Source: Helicobacter macacae MIT 99-5501 (GTDB taxonomy: Bacteria > Campylobacterota > Campylobacteria > Campylobacterales > Helicobacteraceae). Taken from it: DNA of 64,000 nucleotides. The position numbers were made by a program, and so were the translations under genes. Numbering within the stretch: position 1 is the first letter of the stretch; each line of letters opens with the position of its first letter. The stretch spans positions 253,441-317,440 of the forward strand of contig NZ_KI669455.1 of the NCBI RefSeq assembly GCF_000507845.1, in the 5' to 3' direction. The notes beneath the pieces were generated by a model that was not told where the DNA came from, did not search any database, and worked only from the letters and a program-made list of their open reading frames with translations. Positions 15,379 through 24,812 of this stretch are shown here, piece by piece.

Positions 15379-18165
15379 GTGGCTAGATTTTGGTGCGGAC
15401 TTTGGGGGGGATTTTATCGCGGATTTTTAAGCCTAATTTGCGCTAGATTTCCTAGAGCCTTTCGCGCTAGATTTTGGATTTTGCTTGTTTGTGTGCTACT
15501 TGCTGAAATCTGCCTCTCAAATGAGTTTGGCACAAATATGAGGGATTTTAATCTCGATGATGATAGCCTAGCTCAAACTTTCAAATCCCAAAGAAAAGCA
15601 CAAGGCAAAATAAAAGATAGCACAAAATCCACGCAGGATTTTACTCACGCTAATACACAAAAAGATTCTGCCAAAGAAGCACCACATTCCTCACAAAATC
15701 AAACCACCCAAAATCAAGCACTACAAGAAGCCAAAACCACTCAAGATTTTGCTAAAACTCCCCAAGACACGCAGCCTACCCAAGCCCAAACTCAACAAAC
15801 TCCCAAAAATATCCCACCAAATCTCCCTCTATCTTCTGCGTCTAAAACCGCAGCTGCAGAGTATGACAAAGACAATCAGCGCATTTTTGAGCTACTAGCC
15901 GATGAGGTAAAAAGCGAAAACAATGTCATACACGCTATCCACAATGCCGTGATGATAAATCCTGATTTATACACCATAGCCGATGTCATCAAATACGACA
16001 TAGAAAACAAAAAAGTCTATGCAGAGGGAGAAGTGAGAATCTATCGGGGTGGCACTTTGCTTGTTCGCACTCATTCTGCGAGCTTTGAGCTAGATGAGCA
16101 CTATGGGATTTTAGAGCCACTATATTTGCAAGACACCACTAGCGGAATGTGGGTAAACGCCATATCTGGTAGCTCCAAAAAAGGTGTATATGGCTTCAAA
16201 AAAGCCATAATCTCGGGCTGTCAAGTCCAAAGCCCGATATGGCGAATGGAAGCTAGCTCTGGCTCATATAATGCCGAGAAACAGCGTGTATCTTTGTGGA
16301 ATCCGCGCGTTTATATCGGCGATGTGCCGATTTTTTATTTCCCATACTTTACCATAGATACAAACCTAAATCGCAAAAGCGGATTTTTGTTTCCTTACTT
16401 TTTGTCATCAAATACAGAGGGGTTTATCTACGCACAGCCCTACTTCGTGCCTATAAAGTCGTGGTTTGATATGACTTTCACGCCCCAAGTGCGAACTTCT
16501 CGCGGTGTAGGCGGACACTTTGAGATGAGGCTAGTAGATAGTGCAAATGATAGGACTATGGCAGAAGTGGGCTATCTTTATAATTTCGATTCTTACAAAG
16601 AAAGATACAATATAAAAAACAGAGAAGTTTATGGCTTTAGATTTTATCATCTAGGCAAGCAGCCACTCCAAAAGTATTTTCGCCTAAAAAACGAGCTAGA
16701 TAATGGAATCTATGTCAATATGGTGCATATGAATGATTTGGATTACTACCGTCTAGATAAGGCAAATAAGCGAATCTATGACGCTACTTACGCTTCTAAG
16801 GCAAATTTCTACCTCCAAACAGATAATCACTACTTTGGGCTAAATATCAAATATTTCCTAAACCTAGCCAAGCTAAGCAACTCCACCACTTTACAATCCG
16901 TGCCAAACCTCCAATACCACAAATACACAAACTCTCTTTTTTGGAAGTCTTTGCTCTACTCCATAGACTATCAGATGAAAAACACTATCCGCACGCGTGG
17001 CTATGGCTATATCGAAAACGCTGTGAAAATCCCTGTGGGCTTGCAGTTCTCACTTTTCAAAAAATACCTCTCCATTGGATTTTGGAATGAATTTTATGCA
17101 GAAAATCTAAATATCCACTCCGCTCAAAATAGCTATGTAGGAGGCGTCATCACAAGTGAGAGCCAAAGCCAAAATCTCCCAAACCAACTAAAATTTGGCA
17201 ATATCTTTTCGGCTAATTATTCCCTGTCGCTAAACACGGATTTATCACGCAGTTTTGACAAAATCTTTCACTCTATCCAATTTGAAGCCCTATTTAGCGG
17301 ACCATATCCTTACATTTCTTATGCAGATGGGCTTTTTGATAGGCAAGCAGGCGGATATTTTGCCAATATTCGTGCAAGTGGCTTAAACAATCGCAATAGC
17401 GCAACCCTATCAAACAACGCAGAATTTGCCAACACTTATCCATTTAGGGTAAATGGTGAGTGGAAATATTATGATGACATTTGGGACCCAAGCGGTATAA
17501 GCGCGTATTCTATCCTAGCAAACACGCTAGATTTGAAGCTAAGCCAATACTTCATAACCAATAATGGCAATCCTATTTTTGATTGGAAAATCTTTCAGAG
17601 GCTAAATTTTGACGCCGATAGCAATGGTATAATAAGAGACATAAACGACCCAAGACAAATCGCTAGACGCCCGCTAGAAAATCGCTTCACCTACTCGCCA
17701 CTAGATGGGCTAAATCTCTCCACAAGCTTTTTTTACTCTTTTTATTATGGCTCGCTAAATGAAATCTCTGCTAGCATTAGCTACAATGTCGGCACATTTA
17801 GCTCGCTACTTTCCTACTACTACAAAGACGGCGGGGCAAATCGTGGGTTTGATTTGACTTCAAATACATTCACTACAAATACCCACGCTCACTATATTCG
17901 CGGAGTTTTATCAAAAGATTTTGGGGTTTTTGCCCTATCTATGCAGGCAGGATATGACATTAGCAGAGATGCTTTTCTTGATTGGGATATAGGGGTTTAT
18001 AAAAATGTGCGTTGTTTTGGGATTGGGCTAAAGTTTATAAACCGCAGGCGTCCTATCCTCACAAACAACGAGGATAATCCGTTTTTTATCCAAAGTGATT
18101 ATTTCGTGCGCGTAGTGTTTAATTTCGTTCCCTTAGGTGGCACAGGACTTTCTATGAGATTTTGA
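15379..18165 (+). CDS. lptD: LPS-assembly outer-membrane protein LptD
   Basis: The 928-residue LptD places LPS in the outer leaflet together with LptE. It has a long N-terminal leader with a hydrophobic core (about 30-47). A Gln/Thr/Lys-rich low-complexity linker follows (60-150). The OstA-like periplasmic domain comes next (about 190-300, with VIKYDIENKKVYAEGEVRIY), then a large beta-barrel ending GGTGLSMRF. The GTG start lacks a strong Shine-Dalgarno sequence and is close behind the RDD gene. A G7 run (15404-15410) and three copies of GCTAGATTT lie in the leader-coding part. Domain order and length are normal apart from the linker. Confidence 0.94.
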   Translation: MARFWCGLWGGFYRGFLSLICARFPRAFRARFWILLVCVLLAEICLSNEFGTNMRDFNLDDDSLAQTFKSQRKAQGKIKDSTKSTQDFTHANTQKDSAKEAPHSSQNQTTQNQALQEAKTTQDFAKTPQDTQPTQAQTQQTPKNIPPNLPLSSASKTAAAEYDKDNQRIFELLADEVKSENNVIHAIHNAVMINPDLYTIADVIKYDIENKKVYAEGEVRIYRGGTLLVRTHSASFELDEHYGILEPLYLQDTTSGMWVNAISGSSKKGVYGFKKAIISGCQVQSPIWRMEASSGSYNAEKQRVSLWNPRVYIGDVPIFYFPYFTIDTNLNRKSGFLFPYFLSSNTEGFIYAQPYFVPIKSWFDMTFTPQVRTSRGVGGHFEMRLVDSANDRTMAEVGYLYNFDSYKERYNIKNREVYGFRFYHLGKQPLQKYFRLKNELDNGIYVNMVHMNDLDYYRLDKANKRIYDATYASKANFYLQTDNHYFGLNIKYFLNLAKLSNSTTLQSVPNLQYHKYTNSLFWKSLLYSIDYQMKNTIRTRGYGYIENAVKIPVGLQFSLFKKYLSIGFWNEFYAENLNIHSAQNSYVGGVITSESQSQNLPNQLKFGNIFSANYSLSLNTDLSRSFDKIFHSIQFEALFSGPYPYISYADGLFDRQAGGYFANIRASGLNNRNSATLSNNAEFANTYPFRVNGEWKYYDDIWDPSGISAYSILANTLDLKLSQYFITNNGNPIFDWKIFQRLNFDADSNGIIRDINDPRQIARRPLENRFTYSPLDGLNLSTSFFYSFYYGSLNEISASISYNVGTFSSLLSYYYKDGGANRGFDLTSNTFTTNTHAHYIRGVLSKDFGVFALSMQAGYDISRDAFLDWDIGVYKNVRCFGIGLKFINRRRPILTNNEDNPFFIQSDYFVRVVFNFVPLGGTGLSMRF

Positions 18166-18310
18166 TAGATTTTGATATAGGGGAGTTGATAGAGGTTTTG
18201 GGTATAGATTTGGCAAGTTTGCTTTTTATGAGATATACTTGCTTTTTAGATTTTAGCCACTTTTTTTGTCTCAAATTTATTTAGAGATTTTTAAGATTTA
18301 AGGAGAGAGT

Positions 18311-19348
18311 ATGCCAAGCAAAATCGCTCAAAAGCACGCCAAATCAAGCATAAAATCCGCACCAAAGCCCACACCAAAAGATATAAACGCTAGTGATTTA
18401 GACAAAGACTTTGCTAGCACACAATCTAGCCTAGAATCAAAAAATCCTACAAGCACTCAAAATCCCTCAAATGCGCAAAAGCCCTCTCCTACCAAAACCA
18501 CAAAACCACTCAAACCCCAAGATACCCTACGAAGCACAAAATCCACCATACAAACCCTAAACCAAATGAGTGCAAAATCATTTGCCCAAAACTTACCACA
18601 AAACCTATCCCAAAATCTATCTAATGAGGCACGCGAGAGAAGTCTACACGGACTAACAAATCTAGCTACCCAACTTTTTGAAAATAGAGAAGACGCATTT
18701 GACAAACTCTATGATATGTTTGTCAATCAGCATATTGATTCTAGCCAAAATATTATTTTATCCACGAGCTTTGATGGGTTATTTTTCGCGCACAATCTTG
18801 CACACAAGCTAAACTCCAAGCTAGATTTGCTTTTTAGCGCACCTATATTTGCGCCGATGAATGATGAGTGCGAGATAGCAAGCGTGAGTGAAAATATGGA
18901 TATTGTGCTAAATGAAGAGCTCATTGATAGTTTTGATATTACGCTTGATTATGTCTATGGAGAGGCTAGACGCACCTATGATGAAGTCTTGCTTCCTAGA
19001 ATCTATAAATTCCGCAAGGGTGCGACACTAAGCGATTTGTCCCAAAAAGATGTTTTTCTCATTGACCAAGGAGTAGAGAGCGGAATCACAATGAGCCTAG
19101 CGATAAAAACTTGTATCCAAAAAAAAGCAAAAAGTATATTTATCCTAGCCCCTGTAATCTCACGCGATGTCGCCGAGCTACTAAAATCCCAAAGTGATAT
19201 GCTTATCTGTGTGGCAAGCATAGATTATTTTGTCAGCACCGAGCATTATTACAAAGAGCTAAAAAGCCTAAGCGAAGAAGAAGTGCTAAAGATAATGAGC
19301 GCACATACAAAAGCAGACAAGCCAGAAAAAAGCAAAGAATCCATTTAG
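18311..19348 (+). CDS. Phosphoribosyltransferase-like protein
   Basis: This is a 345-residue protein. The first ~125 residues are Ser/Thr/Pro/Lys/Gln-rich low complexity (includes QNLPQNLSQNLS). The rest resembles a type I phosphoribosyltransferase fold of the COG1926 kind: NIILSTSFDGLFFAHNLAHKL near 143, then a beta-strand/loop KDVFLIDQGVESGITMSLA near 250 at the PRPP-loop position. The canonical paired acids (D-D or E-D) are D-Q here, so catalysis is doubtful. It keeps the place after lptD known from H. pylori. RBS AAGGAGAG precedes the ATG. Role unknown. Confidence 0.7.
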   Translation: MPSKIAQKHAKSSIKSAPKPTPKDINASDLDKDFASTQSSLESKNPTSTQNPSNAQKPSPTKTTKPLKPQDTLRSTKSTIQTLNQMSAKSFAQNLPQNLSQNLSNEARERSLHGLTNLATQLFENREDAFDKLYDMFVNQHIDSSQNIILSTSFDGLFFAHNLAHKLNSKLDLLFSAPIFAPMNDECEIASVSENMDIVLNEELIDSFDITLDYVYGEARRTYDEVLLPRIYKFRKGATLSDLSQKDVFLIDQGVESGITMSLAIKTCIQKKAKSIFILAPVISRDVAELLKSQSDMLICVASIDYFVSTEHYYKELKSLSEEEVLKIMSAHTKADKPEKSKESI

Positions 19349-19416
19349 ATTCTTTCTTAGATTCTCTTGTGCAAGTGGGCTTGGTGCTAAGATTTTGACT
19401 ACTAGATTAAACCCTG

Positions 19417-19749
19417 CTACAAAATGCCTTTCATCACCACCACTACGACAAATGCTAGCACAAAAAGCGAGAGATAATACAGCATTTCAAACGCGGTGTT
19501 TTCAAACACGATGAAATCTCTTTGCTCCTCTTTTGGGCGTTGAAATTTTTGATAGATTCTGCTTGGTAGATACACAAAAGTCCCATACACAAAAAGAGGT
19601 AGCCACAGCAGCAGTCCAAATAGTGCCACCATTCCACCAAATCCCACTTCATCAGCTCCATTTATGACGCGAAACACCACACTAGCGATAGTTATCACGG
19701 CTACCAAAGCGATTACATAGATTTTGTAAAACTTGACTAACTTTTCCAT
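19417..19749 (-). CDS. Small inner-membrane protein of unknown function
   Basis: I do not recognise this 110-residue protein. Three hydrophobic segments are visible (about 9-27, 36-60 and 88-107), with a charged loop containing RPKEEQRDF between the second and third. The start at 19749 has AAGGAG at a good distance; an earlier ATG at 19776 is less likely. It lies 58 bases downstream of the outer-membrane protein gene on the same strand and could be co-transcribed. Confidence 0.68.
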   Translation of the reverse strand: MEKLVKFYKIYVIALVAVITIASVVFRVINGADEVGFGGMVALFGLLLWLPLFVYGTFVYLPSRIYQKFQRPKEEQRDFIVFENTAFEMLYYLSLFVLAFVVVVVMKGIL

Positions 19750-19807
19750 TTTTACTCCTTGTTTTACTTCTTGCACACGCGCATAGAGTTTTAATCTCTT
19801 TTATGGC

Positions 19808-21046
19808 TTAGAAGCTATACTCCACATACCCGCGAAATATCGTATAGCTACCACTTGGACCAAATCTCGTTGGCATCACACGATTATTTCTAACATTTAC
19901 CGAGCTATTTACACCCACCGCGCTTGCTCCTAGCAATACACTTTTGATAGGACGAAAATCCACTCTCGCTTCCCAATTTAGCACCGTTTCATTGCTAGAG
20001 ATGATACTTGTGCGAAACGCCCCATACAAGCTCACATATCGCCATAGATTTACCGAAGCAAAGGCATAAGGCGTGGTGGAGTTATAATAAAAAATTCCAT
20101 CCGCCCTCTCAAAAGGCGTATTTTGCCCAAAGCTATCAATATATATCGCCCCACGATTTGGTGTGTTTATGATTCCCACGCCTGCGGTCAAAAAGCTTTG
20201 CCAATCCTGCCCAGCCGCTACAAATCTCCCCCAATCAATCTGTGCTTCCCCCCAAATAACCCCACCACCTCCGCTTGTAGAGCTAGCTTGCTTGCCTACA
20301 CCCACATAGGAAGCGAGGTGGATAAGTGCGCGAAAAAATAGCTTTTGGTTGATGGACAAGTCTAGCTTCGTCTTTAGCCCCGGTGCGACAAAAAAATCTG
20401 GCACCATATATAGATACGGGCTAAGCACAAGTGCAGCTTGGGGGATAGCAAAATCTGCACGCAGATTAAACGCACCACCACTAAAGCTGCCTACTTTTCC
20501 GCTTTGATAGTCGCCAAATACTTGATAATTTTGCGCGAAATAATTAGTAAAAAACGCATTTCTTAAAGCCCAAGTAAAATTTAGCGATAGATTTCGCACT
20601 CTATCATAGCTAGCACTTAAGCCCTCTGTGTAGTTGGTTATCCACTCTTCATCGGTTTTAAATCGCCCTATAATTCCGCCAAATCTCTCATACTCATTAT
20701 AAAAATCCGCATAGATTTGAGGCACTTCAAAGTAAGTCTGCGAGCGTGTGAAATCCCCTGCGTTTGCTTCATATAGCTTAGGCACTATCCACATTTCCGC
20801 ACCAAACTTATAGCCCATAAATCGCCTTGTCTCATAGCCTAGACTTAGGTTTATGTCGCCATAAGTGGAGTAGGGATTAGCACCGATAGACTGCTGAAAA
20901 AGCAATCCTGCGTGCCCATAGATAAGCCCACGCTTAAACCCATCTGCAAACGAACTCGCAGGGGCATTATCAATACGCACCTCACCCGCTCCAAACAGCA
21001 CAGCTAGCGCACCTGCCCATATCGCTAAAAGTCTTTTTAGCCTCAT
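19808..21046 (-). CDS. Outer-membrane porin-like protein (Helicobacter Hof type)
   Basis: The 412-residue protein has a cleavable signal peptide (residues 1-20, ending LFGAG) and an alternating aromatic/polar pattern throughout. It ends RGYVEYSF with the terminal phenylalanine of outer-membrane barrels. The N-terminal pattern GFKRGLIYGHAGLLFQQS and general layout resemble the Helicobacter outer-membrane family (Hof, OprD-related). It probably forms a channel; the substrate is unknown. RBS AAAGGA precedes the ATG. Confidence 0.8.
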   Translation of the reverse strand: MRLKRLLAIWAGALAVLFGAGEVRIDNAPASSFADGFKRGLIYGHAGLLFQQSIGANPYSTYGDINLSLGYETRRFMGYKFGAEMWIVPKLYEANAGDFTRSQTYFEVPQIYADFYNEYERFGGIIGRFKTDEEWITNYTEGLSASYDRVRNLSLNFTWALRNAFFTNYFAQNYQVFGDYQSGKVGSFSGGAFNLRADFAIPQAALVLSPYLYMVPDFFVAPGLKTKLDLSINQKLFFRALIHLASYVGVGKQASSTSGGGGVIWGEAQIDWGRFVAAGQDWQSFLTAGVGIINTPNRGAIYIDSFGQNTPFERADGIFYYNSTTPYAFASVNLWRYVSLYGAFRTSIISSNETVLNWEARVDFRPIKSVLLGASAVGVNSSVNVRNNRVMPTRFGPSGSYTIFRGYVEYSF

Positions 21047-21195
21047 TTGGTATGATTCCTTTGAAAGTGTCTTTATGCACTTTTGCTAGCAAAAACAATA
21101 CCATAATTTGCTTATATGATTTTATGCCCCACTCAAAAAGCAAAATCTCACGCACTAGCTATCGTTCTAAAGATTCGCACTAAATGCTTATGACA

Positions 21196-22542
21196 CTAAA
21201 AGCCTACACTTCCTAGCTCCCAAATCGGCAGGAAAATCCCAAATGCTAGCCACGCAACAAGAAGTGCTATGATGATAGTAGAAAATGGCTCGATATAGGC
21301 TAGAATCTTTGCGCTTAACTGCTCATATCTGTTTTTATAGTATTTCGTGCATAGATTTAGCATTTTTGCTAGCTCGCCACTTTGCTGTGCTATACTCAAA
21401 AAATGCTTGATATTTGATTCTATATGCGGGCAGGGGCTAAACGCTTCATAGATATTTTTACCATTTTTTATGCGAGTGAGTGCTAGGCTTAGCTCGTGCT
21501 TTAGGTGTGGATTTTGGATAGCATTTGGTGCGACTTTTAGCGTGGTATCAAAATCCACCCCCGCTTCATACAAATGCAAAAAACTCAAAAAATACACCCA
21601 CAAATCCCTATATAGCACGATTTTACCTATAAGCGGTGCTTCTAATATGTAGCGATGGAGGGCAAAATAAATATGATTTTTTGCCCTCATTCCCTGCGCT
21701 ACAAACACCGTAGCCAAGCACACAAAAAGCAGTATATACACACCAAAATCCTGCAAAATCTGCGAAGCAAAAATAAGGCTTTTGGAGCTAAAAGGCAGCT
21801 CCACACCAAAAGACAAAAACAGCTCGCTAAATTCTGGGATAACAAAATACGCGATAAATACAAACGCCAAAATCGTGCTTAAAAGAACAAACGCGGGGTA
21901 AAAAAGAGCTTTTGTAAGATTTTGCCTTGTGGTTGCTATATGGTGGAAATACTCACTCAAAATCTGCAAAATAGATGGAAGTTTGCCACCTTTTATCCCT
22001 GCTTGCAGAAGTGCTACCCCCATAGGCGTAAAGATTTTTTCAAACGGAGAAATTGCTTCACTCAAAGATTCTCCATTTTGCAAAGAAAGCAAAATCTTTC
22101 TATACATTTGCGCTAGGGTAGGGCTAGGCGTAGTCGCACTTAGGCTCAAAAACACATCTTGCAAAGGCAGGGCAGACTCTAGCATAATACTTAGTAATGC
22201 CAAGTCTTGTGATATGCTAAGCGGGCTTATAGGGCGGGTAAAAAGATTTGCAAAATTTTGATTGCTTATACCATTTGCACCCTTTGTGCCACTTGAAACA
22301 AATGGGCGAAACACCAACAAAACCTCTGCAAAAACATTTCTCCAAAAATCCACACAAAAGCCCACAATCCTCCCCACAAAGGAGCTAGCAAAAAATCCAC
22401 TATAAGGACACTCTACTATGCTTAGTGGATATATGCCTTTATTTACGGCTTTTTGCATAGCTATATCGCTAGATGAGCCACGCAAAAATATAGTGATTTT
22501 TTGGCTTCCTTTTAGTCCCTCTACCCTAAATCGCACAGCCAA
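21196..22542 (-). CDS. Type II secretion/competence GspF-family membrane protein (CtsF-like)
   Basis: The 448-residue protein has two GspF domains. One is near 125-245 (LALLSIMLESALPLQDVFLSL... ALLQAGIKGGKLPSIL) and the other near 325-440 (FLHLYEAGVDFDTTL... HFLSIAQQSGELAKML), each with hydrophobic helices. GspF proteins are the inner-membrane platform of type II secretion, type IV pilus and DNA-uptake machines. Campylobacter CtsF is the closest functional analogue for transformation. No secretion ATPase or pseudopilin gene is adjacent. The TTG start (22542) lacks a clear RBS, and a GTG two codons in is an alternative. It begins 20 bases after the AsmA-like stop. Confidence 0.83.
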   Translation of the reverse strand: MAVRFRVEGLKGSQKITIFLRGSSSDIAMQKAVNKGIYPLSIVECPYSGFFASSFVGRIVGFCVDFWRNVFAEVLLVFRPFVSSGTKGANGISNQNFANLFTRPISPLSISQDLALLSIMLESALPLQDVFLSLSATTPSPTLAQMYRKILLSLQNGESLSEAISPFEKIFTPMGVALLQAGIKGGKLPSILQILSEYFHHIATTRQNLTKALFYPAFVLLSTILAFVFIAYFVIPEFSELFLSFGVELPFSSKSLIFASQILQDFGVYILLFVCLATVFVAQGMRAKNHIYFALHRYILEAPLIGKIVLYRDLWVYFLSFLHLYEAGVDFDTTLKVAPNAIQNPHLKHELSLALTRIKNGKNIYEAFSPCPHIESNIKHFLSIAQQSGELAKMLNLCTKYYKNRYEQLSAKILAYIEPFSTIIIALLVAWLAFGIFLPIWELGSVGF

Positions 22543-22562
22543 TCCAAATAATCAAGCAAAAT

Positions 22563-24623
22563 CTATCTAAAAAGTTTTTTAAGCGTGTTGCCGATTTCTT
22601 TTTTTGCCCCCTCATCTATGTGCTTATCAAGTGCTTTTTCTATCTCTTTGCCTACGCTTTTTTGCACTTCATTGCCAAGTCTAGACTTTAGCAGTTCGCC
22701 CAAGTCTAGCTCGACTTTGGGGGAAGTGAGATTCCCACTTAGCTTTATGCCTAGTGTGTCTTTTTTTAGCGTGGTTTTTAGCTTAGCATTTATCGTGCTT
22801 TTTTCCAAGTCTGTTATGATATTTTGCCCACTTAGGCTAAAATCCCCGCTTTGCATATTTAGCGCGGAGTTTAGCACCATTTTGTTTATATCACTATTTA
22901 GACTTATGTTGTTAAATACTAGCCCTGTGGCGTCAAATTTGGCATATTGCTTGAGTGCGTCTGTTAGCTGATTTTTCAAAAACCTACCATTATCAAGCCT
23001 AGCTTTTAGCGTGCCTTTTTCGCTCGCAGTGTTATACACCAAGTCGCCATTTACCTTAGAGCTAAACACCTTTTGGATTTGAGCCATACTTAGCACAGAG
23101 TCCAAATCCACCTCTTTTATCTTTGCATTGAAATTATCGCCATTTAGCTCCGCATCGACATTTCCGCCAAGACTTTTGGTATGAAAAGTCGCTTTTAGAT
23201 TCTCACTTAGAGCAAAATCCCCATTCGCTTCAAATTTCCCCACAAGCTCGATTTTGGTTGCAAATTTTAGCTTTTTTAAATCTGGCAAAATCGCGCTATA
23301 TGGCGAGGAGTAAGCTCCTTTATGTAAGTCAATAGCGATATTTGGCACATTTAGCCTTGCTAGATTTGAGTCAAAGATAAGATTTGCATTGCCCACACCT
23401 TTGTCTAGTTTGGCACTTAGATTCGCGTTAAAAGGTGTATTTGGCATATCTAAGTCAAATTCTTTTTTGATTACGGGATTTGAGGTTACGCCCTTTAGGG
23501 AGAAGTTTGCTTGCGTGCTTATACCTTTGTCAAAATCCCACGCTTCAGCCTTGCCACCCACGCTAGCAGAAATGTATTGGGGTTGATATATCATATAAAG
23601 TAGCTTTTCTATGCGCAAATTTTGTGTATCAAACCTCACTTTTGCAAGTGCGGATTTGACAATGTTTGCGCTATAAGTGCTAGCAGAATCAGCTATATCA
23701 GTTTTGCCCGCGATAAGTATGTTTTCTAGCCCTCCCTCTATGCTTCCCTCTGTGCGAAGCGCACCACGCACTTTCATTCCTAGCAATGGCGTAAACGCGC
23801 TAATATCGCTTAAAACTATGCTATACACACCTTTTGTGTCAAATGATTCTATGTTTGAAGTCGAGCTAAGTGTGATTTTGCCGACATTTGAGTCAAATAC
23901 AAAATCTTGCTTAATGTCTTTTTTGTCAAATATGCTTTCTTGGCGTATGGTAAATGTGGTTTTTGGGACTTGGATACCAAAATCTTTAGCGATAAGCCGT
24001 TGGCTAAAATCCCCCTGCTTTATCTCTAAGATATTTTTCCCGCTAAATTCCATATTTTCGTTGCCTACTATGTCCGCATCAAGACTTAGCACACCCTCAA
24101 TATAAGGCTTTTGACCTATCATTGCTAGCACTTCTGCTAGCTCTAGGTGGACTATGTCGGCATAGATTTTTAGTGGGTTTAGATTTTGGAGTTCTACTTT
24201 TATGTCGGTTTTGGATTTGGCGATATTGCTATGGGCCTCTGCGCTTAGCGCACCAAATACCTTGCCTTTTGCGCTTGCTTCAAGCACAAAAGCACCACTT
24301 AGAGGCATTCCAGCTACTTCATCAAATAGCGAAATATCACTAGCATTTATATTTAGTGCAGTGTCAATATTTAGCGTGAAAAGATTATAATCCCCCTTTA
24401 GCGTAATCTCTAGCTTTGGCTCGTTTTTGATTACAATATCTAGCCCTGTAAGCCCTACGCTAAAGGTGCTAAGCGTGAGTGGAACGGGCGAGTATTTGTC
24501 TATTTGGGATTGCACCACAGGCTTAAAGATAAAATTACCAATAGGGCTAAACACTAGCACATACACAAGTAGCAACAGCCCCACTACGATACCTGCAAAC
24601 CATTTCAAAATACGCAACGCCAT
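22563..24623 (-). CDS. AsmA/TamB-like inner-membrane-anchored protein
   Basis: The 686-residue protein has one N-terminal membrane segment (about 7-27), then a long run of amphipathic beta-strands typical of AsmA-type bridge proteins. The segment VPLTLSTFSVGLTGLDIVIKNEP lies at the AsmA N-domain. Near the C-terminus comes KLSGNLTSPKVELDLGELLKSRL, the region seen in DUF748/AsmA-2 members, then a Lys/Glu-rich helix. AsmA-like proteins are thought to carry phospholipid between the two membranes. RBS TAAGGAG lies before the ATG. It may share a transcript with the GspF-like gene. The exact subfamily is uncertain. Confidence 0.78.
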   Translation of the reverse strand: MALRILKWFAGIVVGLLLLVYVLVFSPIGNFIFKPVVQSQIDKYSPVPLTLSTFSVGLTGLDIVIKNEPKLEITLKGDYNLFTLNIDTALNINASDISLFDEVAGMPLSGAFVLEASAKGKVFGALSAEAHSNIAKSKTDIKVELQNLNPLKIYADIVHLELAEVLAMIGQKPYIEGVLSLDADIVGNENMEFSGKNILEIKQGDFSQRLIAKDFGIQVPKTTFTIRQESIFDKKDIKQDFVFDSNVGKITLSSTSNIESFDTKGVYSIVLSDISAFTPLLGMKVRGALRTEGSIEGGLENILIAGKTDIADSASTYSANIVKSALAKVRFDTQNLRIEKLLYMIYQPQYISASVGGKAEAWDFDKGISTQANFSLKGVTSNPVIKKEFDLDMPNTPFNANLSAKLDKGVGNANLIFDSNLARLNVPNIAIDLHKGAYSSPYSAILPDLKKLKFATKIELVGKFEANGDFALSENLKATFHTKSLGGNVDAELNGDNFNAKIKEVDLDSVLSMAQIQKVFSSKVNGDLVYNTASEKGTLKARLDNGRFLKNQLTDALKQYAKFDATGLVFNNISLNSDINKMVLNSALNMQSGDFSLSGQNIITDLEKSTINAKLKTTLKKDTLGIKLSGNLTSPKVELDLGELLKSRLGNEVQKSVGKEIEKALDKHIDEGAKKEIGNTLKKLFR

Positions 24624-24812
24624 TTTGTTCTCCTTACAAACTTTGATTACTTGGATTTAGGGAAGTTTTTGCAAGATGATTTTGCAAAAATTAGCCATAA
24701 TTATAATTTGTCTAAGGTTACAAAATGCTTATAAACAATGCTTTAGATGATAAAACACCTTGATTAGCAATTCCTAGCTACAAACCAAAATCTAAGCGTA
24801 ACGATAAAAACG

